NCBI GenBank assembly: GCA_029168955.1
Contig: JAPDOI010000371.1
Location: 592,501 to 656,500, forward strand
DNA from: Aplectana chamaeleonis
Taxonomy: Eukaryota > Nematoda > Chromadorea > Rhabditida > Cosmocercidae
DNA: 64,000 nt
Reading direction: 5' to 3'
This document shows, one piece after another, positions 33,340 through 45,286 of this stretch. Made by a program: the position numbers and the translations under genes. Each line of letters opens with the position of its first letter. The first letter of the stretch is position 1. The notes beneath the pieces were generated by a model. The model was not told the origin of the DNA. It saw only the letters and a list, made by a program, of their open reading frames with translations, and did no database searches.

Positions 33340-34818
33340 CTTTCAAGACGTCCCAATGACGTCATCAGAAATTCGAGGCACTTTACGACGTCCCGATGAC
33401 GTCATCAAGCCCGAAGCACTTCTCACGATGTCCCGATGACGTCATCAGGAGCCCGAAGCACTTTTCACTACGTCCCGATGACGTCATAAGAAGCCCGAAG
33501 CACTTTTCACGACGTCCCGATGACGTCATCAGAAACCCGAAGCACTTTTCACGACGTCACGATGACGTCGTCAAAGCCCGAAGCACTTTTCACGACGTCC
33601 CGATGACGTCATCAGAAGCCCGAAGCACTTTTCACGACGTCCCGATGACGTCATCAGAAGCCCGAAGCACTTTCACGACGTCCCGATGACGTCATCAGAA
33701 GCCCGAAGCACTTTTCACGGCGTCCCGATGACGTCATCAGAAGCCCGAAGCACTTTTCACGACGTCCCGGTGACGTCATCAGAAGCCCGAAGCACTCTCA
33801 CGACGTCCCCATGACCTCATTAGAAGCCCGAAGCACTCTCACGACGTTCCGATGACGTCATCAGAAGCCCGAAGCACTTTCACGACGTCCAGATGACGTC
33901 ATCAGAAGCCCGAAGCACTTTCACGACGTCCCGATGACGTCATAAGAAGCCCGAAGCACTTTTTACGACGTCCCGATGACGTCATCAGAAACCCGAAGCA
34001 CTTTCACGACGTCCCGATGACGTCGTCAGAAGCACGAAGCACTTTTCACGACGTCCCGATGACGTCATCAGAAGCCCGAAGCACTTTTCACTACGTCCCG
34101 ATGACGTCATCAGAAGCCCGAAGCACTCTCACGACGTCCCGATGACGTCATCAGAAACCCGAAGCACTTTTCACGACGTCCCCATGACGTCATCAGGACC
34201 CCGAAGCACTTTCACGACGTTCCGATGACGTCATCAGAAGCCCGAAGCACTTTTTCACGACGTCCCGATGACGTCATCAGAAGCCCTGAAGCACTCTCAC
34301 GACGTCCGGATGACGTCATCAGAAGCCCGAAGCACTTTTCACAACGTCCCGATGACGTCATCAGAAGCCCGAAGCACTTTCACGACGTCCCGATGACTTC
34401 ATCAGGCCCGAAGCACTTTTCACGACGTCCCGATGACGCCATCAGAAGCCCGAAGCACTTCACGACGTCCCGATGACGTCATCAGAAGCCCGAAGCACTT
34501 TTCACGACGTCCCGATGACGTCATCAGAAGCCAAGCACTCTCACGACGTCCCGATGACGTCATCAGAAGCCCGAAGCACTTTTCACGACGTCCCGATGAC
34601 GTCATCAGAAGCCCGAAGCACTTTCACGACGTCCCGATGACGTCATCAGAAGCCCGAAGCACTTTTCACGACGTCCCCATGACCTCATCAGAAGCCCGAA
34701 GCACTCTCACGACGTCCCGATGACGTCATCAGAAACTCGAGGCACTTTTCACGACGTCCCGATGACGTCATCAGAAGCCCGAAGCACTTTTCACGACGTC
34801 CCGATGACGTCATCAGAA
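33340..34818. repeat. 40-42-bp tandem array with CRE palindromes
   Basis: About 36 units of CGACGTCCCGATGACGTCAT + CAGAAGCCCGAAGCACTTTT. Around 30 units keep the perfect palindrome TGACGTCA; the others carry single changes such as TGACCTCA or TGACGTCG. Open frames on both strands read as a 13-14-residue repeat and are not genes. TGACGTCA is the CREB/ATF consensus, but whether anything binds here is unknown. Confidence 0.95.
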
Positions 34819-34943
34819 TCCCCCCTCACCTACAAATCGGTTAATTACCAGCCTACGTACCTCCTACCAACTTACCTGTCTGCCAAGTTGATTGCCTGAG
34901 ACCATTGGCAGTGGCTATTAGCAGTGAGGACTGAAAAGCGTGA

Positions 34944-35036
34944 AGGCCTACGGCCCACGGCCCACGGCCTACGGCACACGGCCTACGGCCTACGGCCCAC
35001 GGCCTACGGCCTACGGCCTACGGCTCAAGGACTACG
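34944..35036. repeat. CCTACGG heptamer repeat
   Basis: About 13 units of CCTACGG / CCCACGG. It is not the nematode telomere hexamer. Confidence 0.9.
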
Positions 35037-35240
35037 GCGCACACCATGAAATTTTCTTAAGCTTTCGGGCTCACAACTTTGTAATTTGTGAAGCGATTTT
35101 GCTGAAATTCGGACAGCAGGTGTCTTCTGGACCCCTTCGCTTATATCCAGAAGGAAATCTTCAGAAATTTTGTTTCAAAGATTCTATAAACTATTTTATA
35201 AAATTCTAAGTGATCACAAGGCCTAGGCAAAACCAAACCT

Positions 35241-35263
35241 CTCCAGCCGCTTCGCGGCTGGAG
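35241..35263. other. Perfect hairpin, 10-bp stem with TTC loop
   Basis: The stem CTCCAGCCGC pairs perfectly with its complement around TTC. It shares the CGC-TTC-GCG core with the terminal hairpins of the repeat-carrying family but has a different stem. It sits where the truncated 5' side of copy 3 begins, so it may be the 3' end of a related family. Confidence 0.7.
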
Positions 35264-35621
35264 CGATACTTTTTGAATTCAAAAGTCGAAAAATGAAGAA
35301 ATGAGTTTCAAAATGACCCAATTGTACAGGTTCTAGGCACTATTCTAGACGGGGGGGGGCACGCACCATTCAAGACAGAAATGAAATGAACGGCCAATTG
35401 GTGAGGCTACCAGTCGAAGTATTTCCGTAGAGCTCTAATAAAAACAATGATTGATAGCGCAGTATCCGGCCTCTTTTATCAGAATTTTTCATCATTTCTA
35501 TAAATAAATCTTGGGTGGCCCCACCACGTCTAGGATAGACATAGGGTCAGCCGCTCTAGCCAAACTTCACCGGTTCATGCTGATGTGGCTCGTCTGCGCC
35601 GGCCCATATGTCTGTTTCGGA

Positions 35622-35909
35622 ACAAGTAATCTTAGGAATAATGTTACTCGGCTCTCGTAAACAAATTAGATGATACAAAATTGACCAAGGGTAAAGCATA
35701 AAAGAAGTGAAGAGCGGTGTGTCTTGATTCACACACCGTCCTTCTCCAGAGGTCAGCAGTTGAGGATCTGCCTGGACTACAAAGCAGGAAAACATCACCA
35801 CCTGTGGGGAAGATGAAGCGAATTCGGAGTCAGAACTTAGAAATTTTTAGAGCCAACTCGAGTGAGATTACGGTAGCCCTGTTCTGGCGGACTTAACTAT
35901 CGTTCTTGT
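35622..35909. mobile_element. Mutator-like element, copy 3 (288 bp)
   Basis: It starts ACAAG and ends CGTTCTTGT, with flanks TGTTTCGGA and AGATTCGGA that are decayed versions of one 9-bp duplication. It occupies the same site in the host repeat as copy 2 (28526-29284), in the corresponding orientation. The two hosts therefore descend from one already-occupied element. Confidence 0.75.
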
Positions 35910-35929
35910 AGATTCGGAGGCCTGGCTTG

Positions 35930-38160
35930 CATACGGTGTCCTGAACATTAAACTGAGGTCCTGCACACTCCTGAGATCCAGCACACATTCCATGAAGTCC
36001 TGCTCATCCTTACAGGGGTCTTGCACACGTTTCATGATGTCCTGCACACTCCTACTGATGTCCTGCACACATTCCACGAAGTTCTGCTCATCCTTACAGG
36101 GGTCCTGCACACGTTCTATGATGTCCTGCACAATTTTACTAAGGTCCTACACACATTCCATGACGTTCTGCACACCCCTACTGGGGTCCTGCACAGGTCC
36201 CATGCTGTCCTATACACTCCTCCTGAAGTCCTGCACACACTCTACGACCTCCTGCACACCCCTACTGGGGTCCTGCACGCATTCTACGACGTCCTGCACA
36301 CCCCTACTGGGGTCCCGCACAAGTTCCTTGATGTCCTGCACACTCCTACTGAGGTCCTGCACACATTCTACGACGTCCTGCACACCCCTACTGGGGTCCT
36401 GCACAGGTTCCATGATGTCCTGCACACCCCTACTGGGGTCCTGCACAGGTCCCATGATGTCCTGAACACTCCTACTAAGGTCCTGCACACTCCTACTGAG
36501 ATCCTGCACACATTCTACGACGTCCTGCACACCCCTACTGGGGTCCTGCACAGGTCCCATGATGTCCTGCACACTCCTACTAAGGTTTTGCACACGTTCC
36601 ATAATGTCCTGCACACTCCTACTGAGGTCCAGCACACCCCTACTGGGGTCCTGCACAGGTACCATGATGTCCTGCACACTCCTACTAAGGTCCTGCACAC
36701 TCCTACTCAGGTCCTGCACACATTCTACAACGTCCTGCACACCCCTACTGGGGTCCTGCACAGGTCCCATGATGTCCTGCACACTCCTACTGAGGTTCTG
36801 CACACATTCTACGACGTCCTGCACACCCCTACTGGGGTCCTGCACAGGTTCCATGATGTCCTGCACACCCCTACTGGGGTCCTGCACAGGTCCCATGATG
36901 TCCTGCATACTCCTACTAAGGTCCTGCACACTCCCACTGAGGTTCTGCACACATTCTACGACGTCCTGCACACCCCTACTGGGGTCCTGCACAGGTCCCA
37001 TGATGTCCTGCACACTCCTACTAAGGTTTTGCACACGTTCCATAATGTCCCGCACACTCCTACTGAGGTCCAGCACACCCCTACTGGGGTCCTGCACAGG
37101 TCCCATGATGTCCTGCACACTCCTACTAAGGTCCTGCACACTCCTACTCAGGTCCTGCACACATTCTACAACGTCCTGCACACCCTTACTGGGGTCCTGC
37201 GCAGGTCCCATGATGCCCTGCATAATCCTACTAAGGTCCTGCACACTCCCACTGAGGATCTGCACACATTCTACGACGTCCTGCACACCCCTACTGGGGT
37301 CCTGCACAGGTCCCATGATGTCCTGCACACTCCTACTAAGGTTTTGCACACGTTTCATAATGTCCTGCACACTCCTCCTGAGGTCCTGCACACCCCTACT
37401 GGAGTTCTGCACACGTTCCATGATGTCCTGCGCACTCCTACTGAGGTCCTGCACAGGTCCCACAATGTCCTGCACACTCCTACTGAGGTCCTGCACACCC
37501 CTACTGGGGTCCTGCAAAGGTCCCATGATGTCCTGCACACTCCTACTAAGGTCCTGCACACTCGTACTGAGGTCCTGCACACATTCTACGACGTCCTGCA
37601 CACCCCTACTGGGGTCCTACACAGGTCCCATAATGTCCTGCTTAGTCCTACTGAGGTCCTGCACACCACTACTGGTGTTCTGCACAGGTCCCATGGTGTC
37701 CTGCACACTCCTACTAAGGTCCTGCACACTCCTACTGAGGTCCTGCACACATTCTACGACGTCCTGCACACCCCTACTGGGGTCCTGCACAGGTTCCATG
37801 ATGTCCTGCACACTCCTACTAAGGTCCTGCACACGTTCCATGATGTCCTGCACACTCCTACTGAGGTCCTGCACACATTCTACGACGTTCTGCACACCCC
37901 TACTGGGGTCCTGCACAGGTCCCATGATGTCCTGCACACTCCTACTAAGGTCCTGCACACTCCTACTAAGGTCCTGCACACTCCTACTGAGGTCCTGCAC
38001 ACATTCTACGACGTCCTGCACACCCCTCCTGGGGTCCTGCACAGGTCCCATGATGTCCTGCATACTCCTACTAAGGTCCTGCACACATTCTACGGCGTCC
38101 CGCACACCCCTACTGAGGGGTTGCTGTAGTTCCACGACGTCCTGCATACTCCTACTGCGG
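35930..38160. repeat. 42-bp minisatellite of copy 3, about 53 units
   Basis: Complement of the 26420-28490 array, with half units GTCCTGCACAC+TCCTACTGAG and GTCCTGCACAC+ATTCTACGAC. Extra or missing 21-bp half units occur, which shows that 21 bp is the basic unit. Confidence 0.95.
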
Positions 38161-38545
38161 TCTCGCATCGTCAACCGACACTTCAGCACACTCTGCGACG
38201 ACTTCTTATTTTTGGTGCGCATGGTACAAACACGCGCCACGCTCAAAGACAACCCTTCCGCGCAGCGTCCTCTTCCAAGCCGGACGTTTAGAGTACACCA
38301 CCCTAGAGAGCAAGGTATTTATATGAAGTCTCTAAGAAAACAATGACTGATAACGAAAAAACCCGTCATTTTTATAAACTAATCTTGAGAGGCCGGTTTC
38401 CGAGTTTGAACCGCCGGTTACGGGCCCAGAAGTCATTATGGTGAGTTCTGACAATTATTTTCGTCATTCCCGTGGCCGATTACCTCTAGTCAACAATTTT
38501 CGAGCGATTTGGTCCACGCCTTCCAAAAAAGTGGTTTTCGACGGA

Positions 38546-38692
38546 CGGAGGTGGAGGCGGAGGCGGAGGCGGAGGCGGAGGCGGAGGCGGAGGCGGAGGC
38601 GGAGGCGGAGGCGGAGGCTGAGGCTGAGGCGGAGGCGGAGGCGGAGGCGGAGGCGGAGGCGGAGGCGGAGGAGGAGGCGGAGGCGGAGGCGG
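38546..38692. repeat. GGAGGC microsatellite, about 24 units
   Basis: Almost perfect (GGCGGA)n. All three frames on each strand are open (poly-Arg, Ala-Glu, poly-Pro), so the open frames here are not evidence of genes. Confidence 0.95.
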
Positions 38693-38989
38693 CGGTGAAC
38701 GTTTTTGCGTACTTTGAGAGGTCATAACTTTAGAAAGCGGGGACCAGTTGGGATGAAAAGTTGCACACATATGTAATTTCTTGTAGCGCATCGAATGGTG
38801 TACAGCTCATACCTCTGGGGACGGTATGAATAGGTGATCTCATTGTAGGGCATCCGCGCGGGAAAAGATCAAAGCCAAATCCTGGTGAGCGCTTCGCGCT
38901 CACCACAATTGTATCCTGAACGGTTGTGGTTATCTATACATGCTTTGCTCTAATGAGCTGTAGATACTCCGGCAAATTGGGGCGTCAAC

Positions 38990-39145
38990 AACAGGTTCTT
39001 CCGCCCACCATGAGTCACCGCTCGCCAACGCGCCGATATTCGACGTGGCCGTGGCCGCGAGTTATGATGTGGTCGATGTCGAGATGTTGCACAGCAATTA
39101 CGGCCGCGAGTTATGATCTGGCTGATGTCAAGCTGTGGCACAGCT
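38990..39145. repeat. Degenerate tandem duplication of about 48 bp
   Basis: The segment GGCCGCGAGTTATGATGTGG...GCACAGC is repeated once with changes (about 39048-39098 and 39100-39146). Confidence 0.6.
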
Positions 39146-39299
39146 AGCGCTTCAGATAAAAGGGAAGTATACGACGCATTTTTTCATTCATGCGTAGAAT
39201 GATAAGAGTGCAGCCGGTTCAATTACTGAAGATTGGGGTACATTGGTCCCGCCCATCATCTGGAGATCCTGCCCGTCCGGTGGTGACCCCAGTGGAGGC

Positions 39300-39480
39300 T
39301 GTGCAACCCAGCCGCGACGCGTGCCGTTGTGCTGACGGCGACGTGTGTCGCAGTGCCGACCGCAAGGCGTGCCGGTGTTCCGACCGCAACGTGTGACACT
39401 TTGCCGACCGCGACGTGTGACACTTTGTCGACCACGACGCGTGCCGGTGTGCCGAGCGCTACGCATGTCGATGTGATGTA
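39300..39480. repeat. 24-bp minisatellite, about 7 units
   Basis: Units of the type GCCGACCGCGACGTGTGACA + CTTT, alternating with GTGCCGGTGT-ended variants. Confidence 0.85.
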
Positions 39481-40030
39481 GTTCTCAATCTAGATGAAAC
39501 AGTCCTGCAGGATGTGAACTGGTGCTAAATAGGCCTCTAAACGCGACACATTGAGCTGTCAACAGCTCGACAACAGGCGGACGTCGCTGGGCATCGGGCA
39601 GGTCTCAGGCTGATGATTCGCGCGATTAGACTTGTCACCAGGGAGCGGTTTATGAGATGACAAATTATCAACCTGTTGTCGACGCCACAGTTTACCTGAG
39701 TAGCCGCGGTAGCTCAAGATACCATCAATATTTCATTTTTAGTCGCACCTCCCCTAGCGACGGTGATCTTTTGTGTTGGTGGCTATTGGCGCTTCATAGA
39801 ATCCCAAACTGTTTACTTTCGAAGGCCAACCACGAAAAAAAAACCTGCTTGGCCCTGTAGGGTTGACAGCACGCAAGCCTACGGCTACGGTTCAGAAGGT
39901 TTGTTCGCGGTATGTCCTATTATGATGAAAGTGTACTGATCGCCTGCATTTTTAGTGTTGACCGTGCTCTAAAGACGGGTTGATCGCCCTCAAATACTGG
40001 TTTGATCGCCGTTGATCACGCGATTGTTCC
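39481..40030. other. No gene recognised
   Basis: Short open frames only. A tRNA-like opening (GCCGCGGTAGCTCAAG, 39702-39717) is not followed by a B box or a pairing acceptor stem. Confidence 0.4.
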
Positions 40031-40176
40031 TATTGTGCGTCGCGATAAGTCCGCCCCTATGTCTGAGTAGGGGGGGGGGCTAAGAACAAAAATGCGCACG
40101 TGCGGTTGTTACGTTCTCTGTCTGATAAGGACAGAGGTTACCGCCGTTTTTGCGCCCAAGGAGATACAGAATGTAC

Positions 40177-40198
40177 CTCAAACTTGGGTAATTGAACC
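40177..40198 (-). ncRNA. SL1 spliced-leader-like sequence
   Basis: On the minus strand these 22 nt match the nematode SL1 leader at 21 positions; position 5 is C instead of T. They are followed at once by GTACATTCTG, which resembles the donor side of SL RNA genes (GTAAACATTG in C. elegans). A perfect 7-bp hairpin (CTCTGTC/GACAGAG) lies 40 nt downstream at 40116-40136. A good Sm-binding site is not evident; the nearest candidate is CATTTTTGT at about 40090. A related, more diverged sequence at 39213-39247 (plus) suggests a dispersed family, so this may be an SL-RNA-derived repeat, or a tRNA-type B box that happens to match. Confidence 0.4.
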
Positions 40199-40261
40199 GG
40201 CGACAATTTTGTTTCACCACACAGGACAGTAAATCGTGCTCCACGCGGGTTCGCTGCTGCA

Positions 40262-40400
40262 TCCTGGCGGAGCCGGTGCGGTTTTAACGCGGAGCCGCTG
40301 CGGTACTATCGCGGCGCCGTCGAGGCTCAATACACGGCAACAGAATCGTCTGATCATGGAGCCGCTGCGGTACTAACGCGGAACTATAGCGATATGATCG
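40262..40400. repeat. GC-rich interspersed repeat, second cluster
   Basis: GGAGCCGCTGCGGTACTA-type words repeated two or three times, related to 21590-21735. Confidence 0.6.
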
Positions 40401-41159
40401 GGGGTCGCGGTACCTTCCCGGCACTGTCGCGGCAAATTCTCTCAGAGTAGCATCTTGGTATGCAGTGGCAAAAACCACGGCAAACTTGCGACAGGATCCC
40501 GTCATTGCCGCATTTTCGCCTGGTTGAGGCAATGGGATCGAGGCAATGCCTCGATTCAAACACGAATCGGCCGGTAATCTGCGGCTTCGGCTTCGGAAGA
40601 GGCAGCCGAGGCGGGAGGTACGCTGTGAAATCTGGGTGAATTATGGGACAATCCTTCCAAAAAAACTTACGCGATTGAAAACTAAAAAAGATCGAACCAT
40701 TCAATTGTGCCCATAACAAAGAAAATTTATTTTTACTTTTTGGCTGCGAATCTCTCGATCACCTCGACCGCGCTGAGAAGTTACACAAGCGGCTTGATCA
40801 TGCTTGAGTTGTGCTGGGTCCAGAAGATCCCAGCATGGTTTTCTTGATATTTTTTCCTGCAATTGCGGACCAAATTTTTGCTCGGAGAGGATTAGTATGT
40901 GTTGTGTTTGAAAACCTCTATTTTTGACAATCAGGTTCAACTACAAAAAAGCTAGCCAATGCGAATTGTGGGAAACCACCTGCCGTGCAAAGTTTTTTTT
41001 TTAAGTACAGGCTCCTAAAGTGCCTCTGTTGAGCCTATCTGGATTCATTGTGTAAGCGTTTGATGGCCCTGTGATCGATAACTCAGTTATTCATGAGTTC
41101 TACAATATTTATCCACGGGATTTAAAAAGCTCCTCGTCTAGGGTAATCAGACAGTGGAG

Positions 41160-41440
41160 AAATTATGGTGCGCCGCGCGCTAGCCGTCAGAGAGATCACC
41201 CCTTCGCACTGATTTCAGAAAAAATAAGCACAACCCCCTTGAAACCGCCGTAGAAAGTAAGCTAGGTGAGTGAATTTTGATCCTGAATAACCACGCACGA
41301 TGAATGAAATATGACCTCTAGACCGACCCCCTATTAGCGTTCTCCGCCACCGCCATTCCACTTTTTTTTGAAAGACAAAAATCAGAAGACGTGCATTTTT
41401 GCTTCAGGGGGTGATCGGCCACAGGAAAACTTGAGGGATG
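41160..41440 (-). mobile_element. Diverged hairpin-family fragment
   Basis: Starts ATTATGGTGCGCCGCGCGC, with the hairpin eroded. It then follows the block order of 13239-13610: CAGAGAGATCAC, CTTGAAACCGCCGTA, a CCGCCACCGCC remnant, TTTTGAAAGACA and a GATCGGCCACAGG motif. Confidence 0.6.
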
Positions 41441-43372
41441 GTGAGCGTACCATGTGATGTCTTATGGCGATGAGCGTGCGATGATAAGGAGCGGAGAGAA
41501 GGATCGCGGCCAGACGCGCACCATCAGGCACCCGATGGGAACAAACCTCTGAATCTCTTCGGTCTACTCTAGCAGTATTATGGCGTTCCAGTTTATTGGA
41601 GAAAATCAGTGGTCCAATTTGACTGTTATGAGTTTTTGAGAATCCTCTATCAATTTAAATCATCGCCGTAGAATCTTCTCGATTTTATAGAATTATCGAA
41701 TTCATTGATTCTTCGCAAAAATTTATAAAAGACTGTGGAAGTGGATACAATCGATGGAGGACCTTGAATAACCCCTAAAAATTCAGTTTGGCCACTAATT
41801 TCTTACCGTGAGGGGAATTAACCATCGAACTGTTCGCGTTGACCGATGAGATTCAAAGTTTTGTCCGTCTGGATGAGTGTCCGAGGGTGTGGGGAGACCA
41901 GCAGTTCCCGTCGCGCCGCAGCGTGATTCGGACGAGTTTCCCATATCGTGACGAATACATTTGGGGTACGTTATCGCGCAGTGCAATGTTTATTCAACTC
42001 CCAACCGTAGGTGAACCTTCCGAGAGATATCTGTATTAGTAAAATTTCCAATTCACTGCTTTGTCCAACAATTGTGTACCCATGGGAATAACATACCACC
42101 GTGCGGGAATAATTATCATAGCGGAAAAGATCTTTAGATGAAATCTACTTGTTCTTCGCATCGATAAAGGCGGACCAGATTACAAAAAACCTGGTAGGAA
42201 TTTACAAAAACATTTACAAGGACTTTCAGAAACTTTTAAGGAGATCAGAAGCTCTCCCGATAATGATCTTCTAGTTGTCAAAACCTTCATGTATACGATA
42301 ACGTGCTCCAAATGTAACGCCCTGAGCACTGTAGAACACTGCTTTGCGAGCCTATTCACCGCGCGTGACGGACTCGCCGCGTTGCGGCGAGAGAACTGCA
42401 GTACGCCCGAGGGTGTGCTGCAGTTGCCGACTCTATTCAAAGTTGACGAAATGAGTTTTTCAGGTAGTTTTCATGTTCCTCTTAGAGAGGCGAATGTGAT
42501 GGTATGTGTAGAATGCCTTTTAACTGCGGTATTTCGTTGGGAAATGTGTATTTCCTTCTAAAATTCTCAGCGACCACAGGTCAGAACATGATAGATTTCT
42601 GTTATCAAGACCTTCTGATCAGCTCATGGTGAGGGGTCTAGAGGTGCAAATATGCAATTTTCGATAAACTTCTGGAGTTGAATCTATCATCTTGTTACAC
42701 TATCGTATAGGACTAAATGAAAGCAATTCAGAATTGACTTCAGCATTTAAATTGGACCATTTTGAAGCAAGGTATGGCGTTGCGGCGCTTTGTGAGATCA
42801 AAAAAACGCCGCAAAACGCTTTCTTTGCAAAAAATACGCTCGGTACTGTACGTTCGTTTCACCAGAGGAACAGTTGCCGAATCTTTGAACATTCTTTATC
42901 GCGAAAAATTCTGACATCCAAGCGTGTGCATTGGCGCATCTTGTCTCCAAAAGCGTCCGGTACTAGAAACTGAAAACAGTCACGCAAAAATTTCGAAGCG
43001 TACAAAGATTTCAAAGGTTATGTTTGACGCTCTGTAAGCAGTACCACGGAGTAAACTAAGCAGACGTACCTAAAATTTTTAGAGGTTTCTTTAAACAGTT
43101 TTTCTTGGGTATTCGAGAGTTTTGTAGGAACTTATCCCTTTCACCCTCTACTTCGTGGACTTACTCAAAACATCGAATTTTTTTTCAAAGGATAGATCTA
43201 GGGATCACTATAAAGCAAATTCTGTATTAATCTTCAGTGAGGAGTGCAGTCAGTGATGAATCAGTGGAAAGGAGTTGGTGAGCGATTGAGAGGGGAAGGA
43301 TCAGATGTTCAACTCGTTGGGAGTAGGAAAACAGCTAAGTGAAGCAATAGGCCTAGAGAGTTTGCCGTAGAA
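41441..43372. other. No gene recognised
   Basis: Open frames reach 93 codons without recognisable domains. The stretch 42760-42960 resembles 53790-53880 and 5090-5230 (TTTTGAAG...GGCGCT..., then GCAAAAAATACGCTCGGTAC), so part is a dispersed repeat. Confidence 0.4.
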
Positions 43373-44887
43373 GGGAAACCCTTGGGAAAAGCTGTGAAAT
43401 TTTCAAAAGGTTGGGCTCCGCGGAAAAAGTTAAAGATTTGGTCCTGCTAAAAATGTTGTGAAATTCCTCTAGTTGGATTTGGCATTTAACAAAAACTTTT
43501 AATTGCTGTGAACTTGGTGTAAATGGATTTGGCAGTCAACAAAGATATGAAATGTGATGCAATTCCTCTTGTTAGACTCTAAAAGTTTGGGCTCCGCGGG
43601 AAAGGTTAAAGATTTGGCCTTTACTGAAAATGTGGTGCAATTCCTCTTGTTAGGTTTGGCGATCAACTAAATCTTTCAAATTTTGTGAAATTGATGAAAT
43701 AGATTTGGCGTTGAACAGTCATAAAATGATGTGAGATTCCTCCTGTTAGATTTGGCGATTAACGAGGTCTTCAAAATGTTGTGAAATTATTGCAAAAGGA
43801 TTCGGCAGGCACACTATCATTAATCAAAGTCAAATCACACGACAGGAGGATTGGCGCGTCCTCTTACTAAAGCCATCGGAGCGGACCAGGGGTGTGCGTT
43901 TTTCGTTTTTCGTTTTTTCGGTTTTTTCGTTTTTCGGTCTTTTTGGCGAAAAAAATCGATATCGAAAAAAAACGAAAAATTTTATTTTTCTTTCGGTTTT
44001 TTTCGGTTTATATTCTGGCATTCTGCGCAATGCAAATACACTTTGGTGAACCTTACCGTTCTGCACTGACTTGTTTTAATTCATTCCTACTGTAGATGCA
44101 GACGTCTGCAGCAACTCTGCACTAGCCAAGTATTCGCTGCGCGTCAGCTGCTGGCGCGTTCGTCGATACGCAGCCTAGGCACTGGGTGTCGCGCTTGGAC
44201 GCTCAGCTAATTTAGCGACCTGCCTGCCCTTCGCGTCAACCGGTTGGTCGATTTTTAACTTTTTAATGATTTGATCTGGTTTTTTTTATGTTGTAACACC
44301 TGTTTTTATGTTTCTTGTTTTATTTTTTGTAGTAACTTGTTGGAGGGTCCTCGAGCATGCGGCCCGTTGAGCAAAGAAGCCCTTGCTGCGACTCCGGTGC
44401 AATGGGAGATGAGAGTACGAGACGGGTAATTCCTCTGTCAGCCAATCGGTACCGCCTTTGGGAGAAACCGCCGCCGATTGGCCGATGGTGGCGAAACCCG
44501 GCCCCGTACTCCGATCTGCCCTGCACCGCGATTCCCCACCCGTAGCATAGGTTCGCGACACCCCTTCCTTCCTAACAATGACCGCGCTAAATCTACCCCA
44601 GAGCCTGCCGCCTAGCTCGAATCTAATGCTCGTCAAAATTGACTTTGTCTAAATAGCGAAAAATCGGTGGCAATTTTACCCAAATTGCCTTTGAAAAATC
44701 CGGTTAGAGTTCTTCTATAAAACCTTTATCAGGTGCTCTCGTGCCCAACCGCCCCCGTGTAGAAGTGAGATTTAAGGCTGAAAGTTATTCGGGGTTAAAC
44801 TGCCTTTTCGCCACCGCCCGAAAAACCCTTCTATTCCTCTCTGTCTATGAGCGAATTCGTTTTCTGTCTCGCTAATCTGTCAGTAAG

Positions 44888-45286
44888 GCGCTATTCATAC
44901 TCCTCAACGCCAGCGCGGCACGCGTGTGACGCGCGTACGGGACCCTTAGAGTTTCTACGAGCGTCACGCGCTTGAGGAGACTATGAATACTCCAACGGCG
45001 ACGCCTTAGCGGATCGGAACAAAAGGGCTTTAACCCTTCTTAACAAGCAAATTCTGTACACGCGTTCACCCTGACGATATCAGAGGTTAGTAATGGAATT
45101 TATTATCCCGAAACGGAATGAAACTGATGGCGGATTAGTAGTGAAAATGCAGAAAAGGTCATTACGGCCGTCAGCCGCCATGGCCGCACCGCCATGGCGG
45201 CGACGGCCGTATTGCTATTCATACTCCAACGCCACGTCCGCGCTTTACGCGCGTGCCGCGCTGGCGTTCAGCAGTATGAATAGCGC
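44888..45286. mobile_element. TIR element nested in the hAT (399 bp)
   Basis: The ends GCGCTATTCATACTCCTCAA and its near-complement are inverted over about 35 bp, including GCCAGCGCGGCACGCG. The 5-bp direct repeat GTAAG flanks it (44883-44887, 45287-45291). The interior repeats the CTATTCATACTCCAACG word, so it may be composite. Confidence 0.65.

Larger units (their letters stand above)
35264..38908 (+). mobile_element. Repeat-carrying element, copy 3, 5'-truncated
   Basis: Order 5' to 3': block with G tract (35351-35358), Mutator-like insertion (35622-35909), minisatellite (35930-38160), block, GGAGGC microsatellite (38546-38692), block, and hairpin GTGAGCGC-TTC-GCGCTCAC (38885-38903), ending CACAA before T. 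The foldback 5' end is absent. Open frames of up to 702 codons come from the minisatellite. Confidence 0.8.

Noticed and set aside
33340..34818. CRISPR array
   Set aside because: Regular spacing, but there are no distinct spacers. Whole units are repeated, and the context is eukaryotic transposons.
34944..35036. Telomeric repeat
   Set aside because: The unit is CCTACGG (7 bp), not the nematode TTAGGC hexamer.
36021..38129. 702-codon open frame as a repetitive protein
   Set aside because: It lies wholly in the 42-bp minisatellite, and equally long frames exist on the other strand and in other frames. There is no non-repeat domain.
38438..38791. Arginine-, proline- or Glu/Ala-rich proteins
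   Set aside because: All are translations of the GGAGGC microsatellite in different frames.
39702..39790. tRNA gene
   Set aside because: A tRNA-like opening is present, but no B box or complementary acceptor end follows.
44286..44636. 116-codon minus-strand frame, GC-rich
   Set aside because: It contains an inverted CCAATCGG pair and no recognisable domain; it is better explained as non-coding transposon interior.
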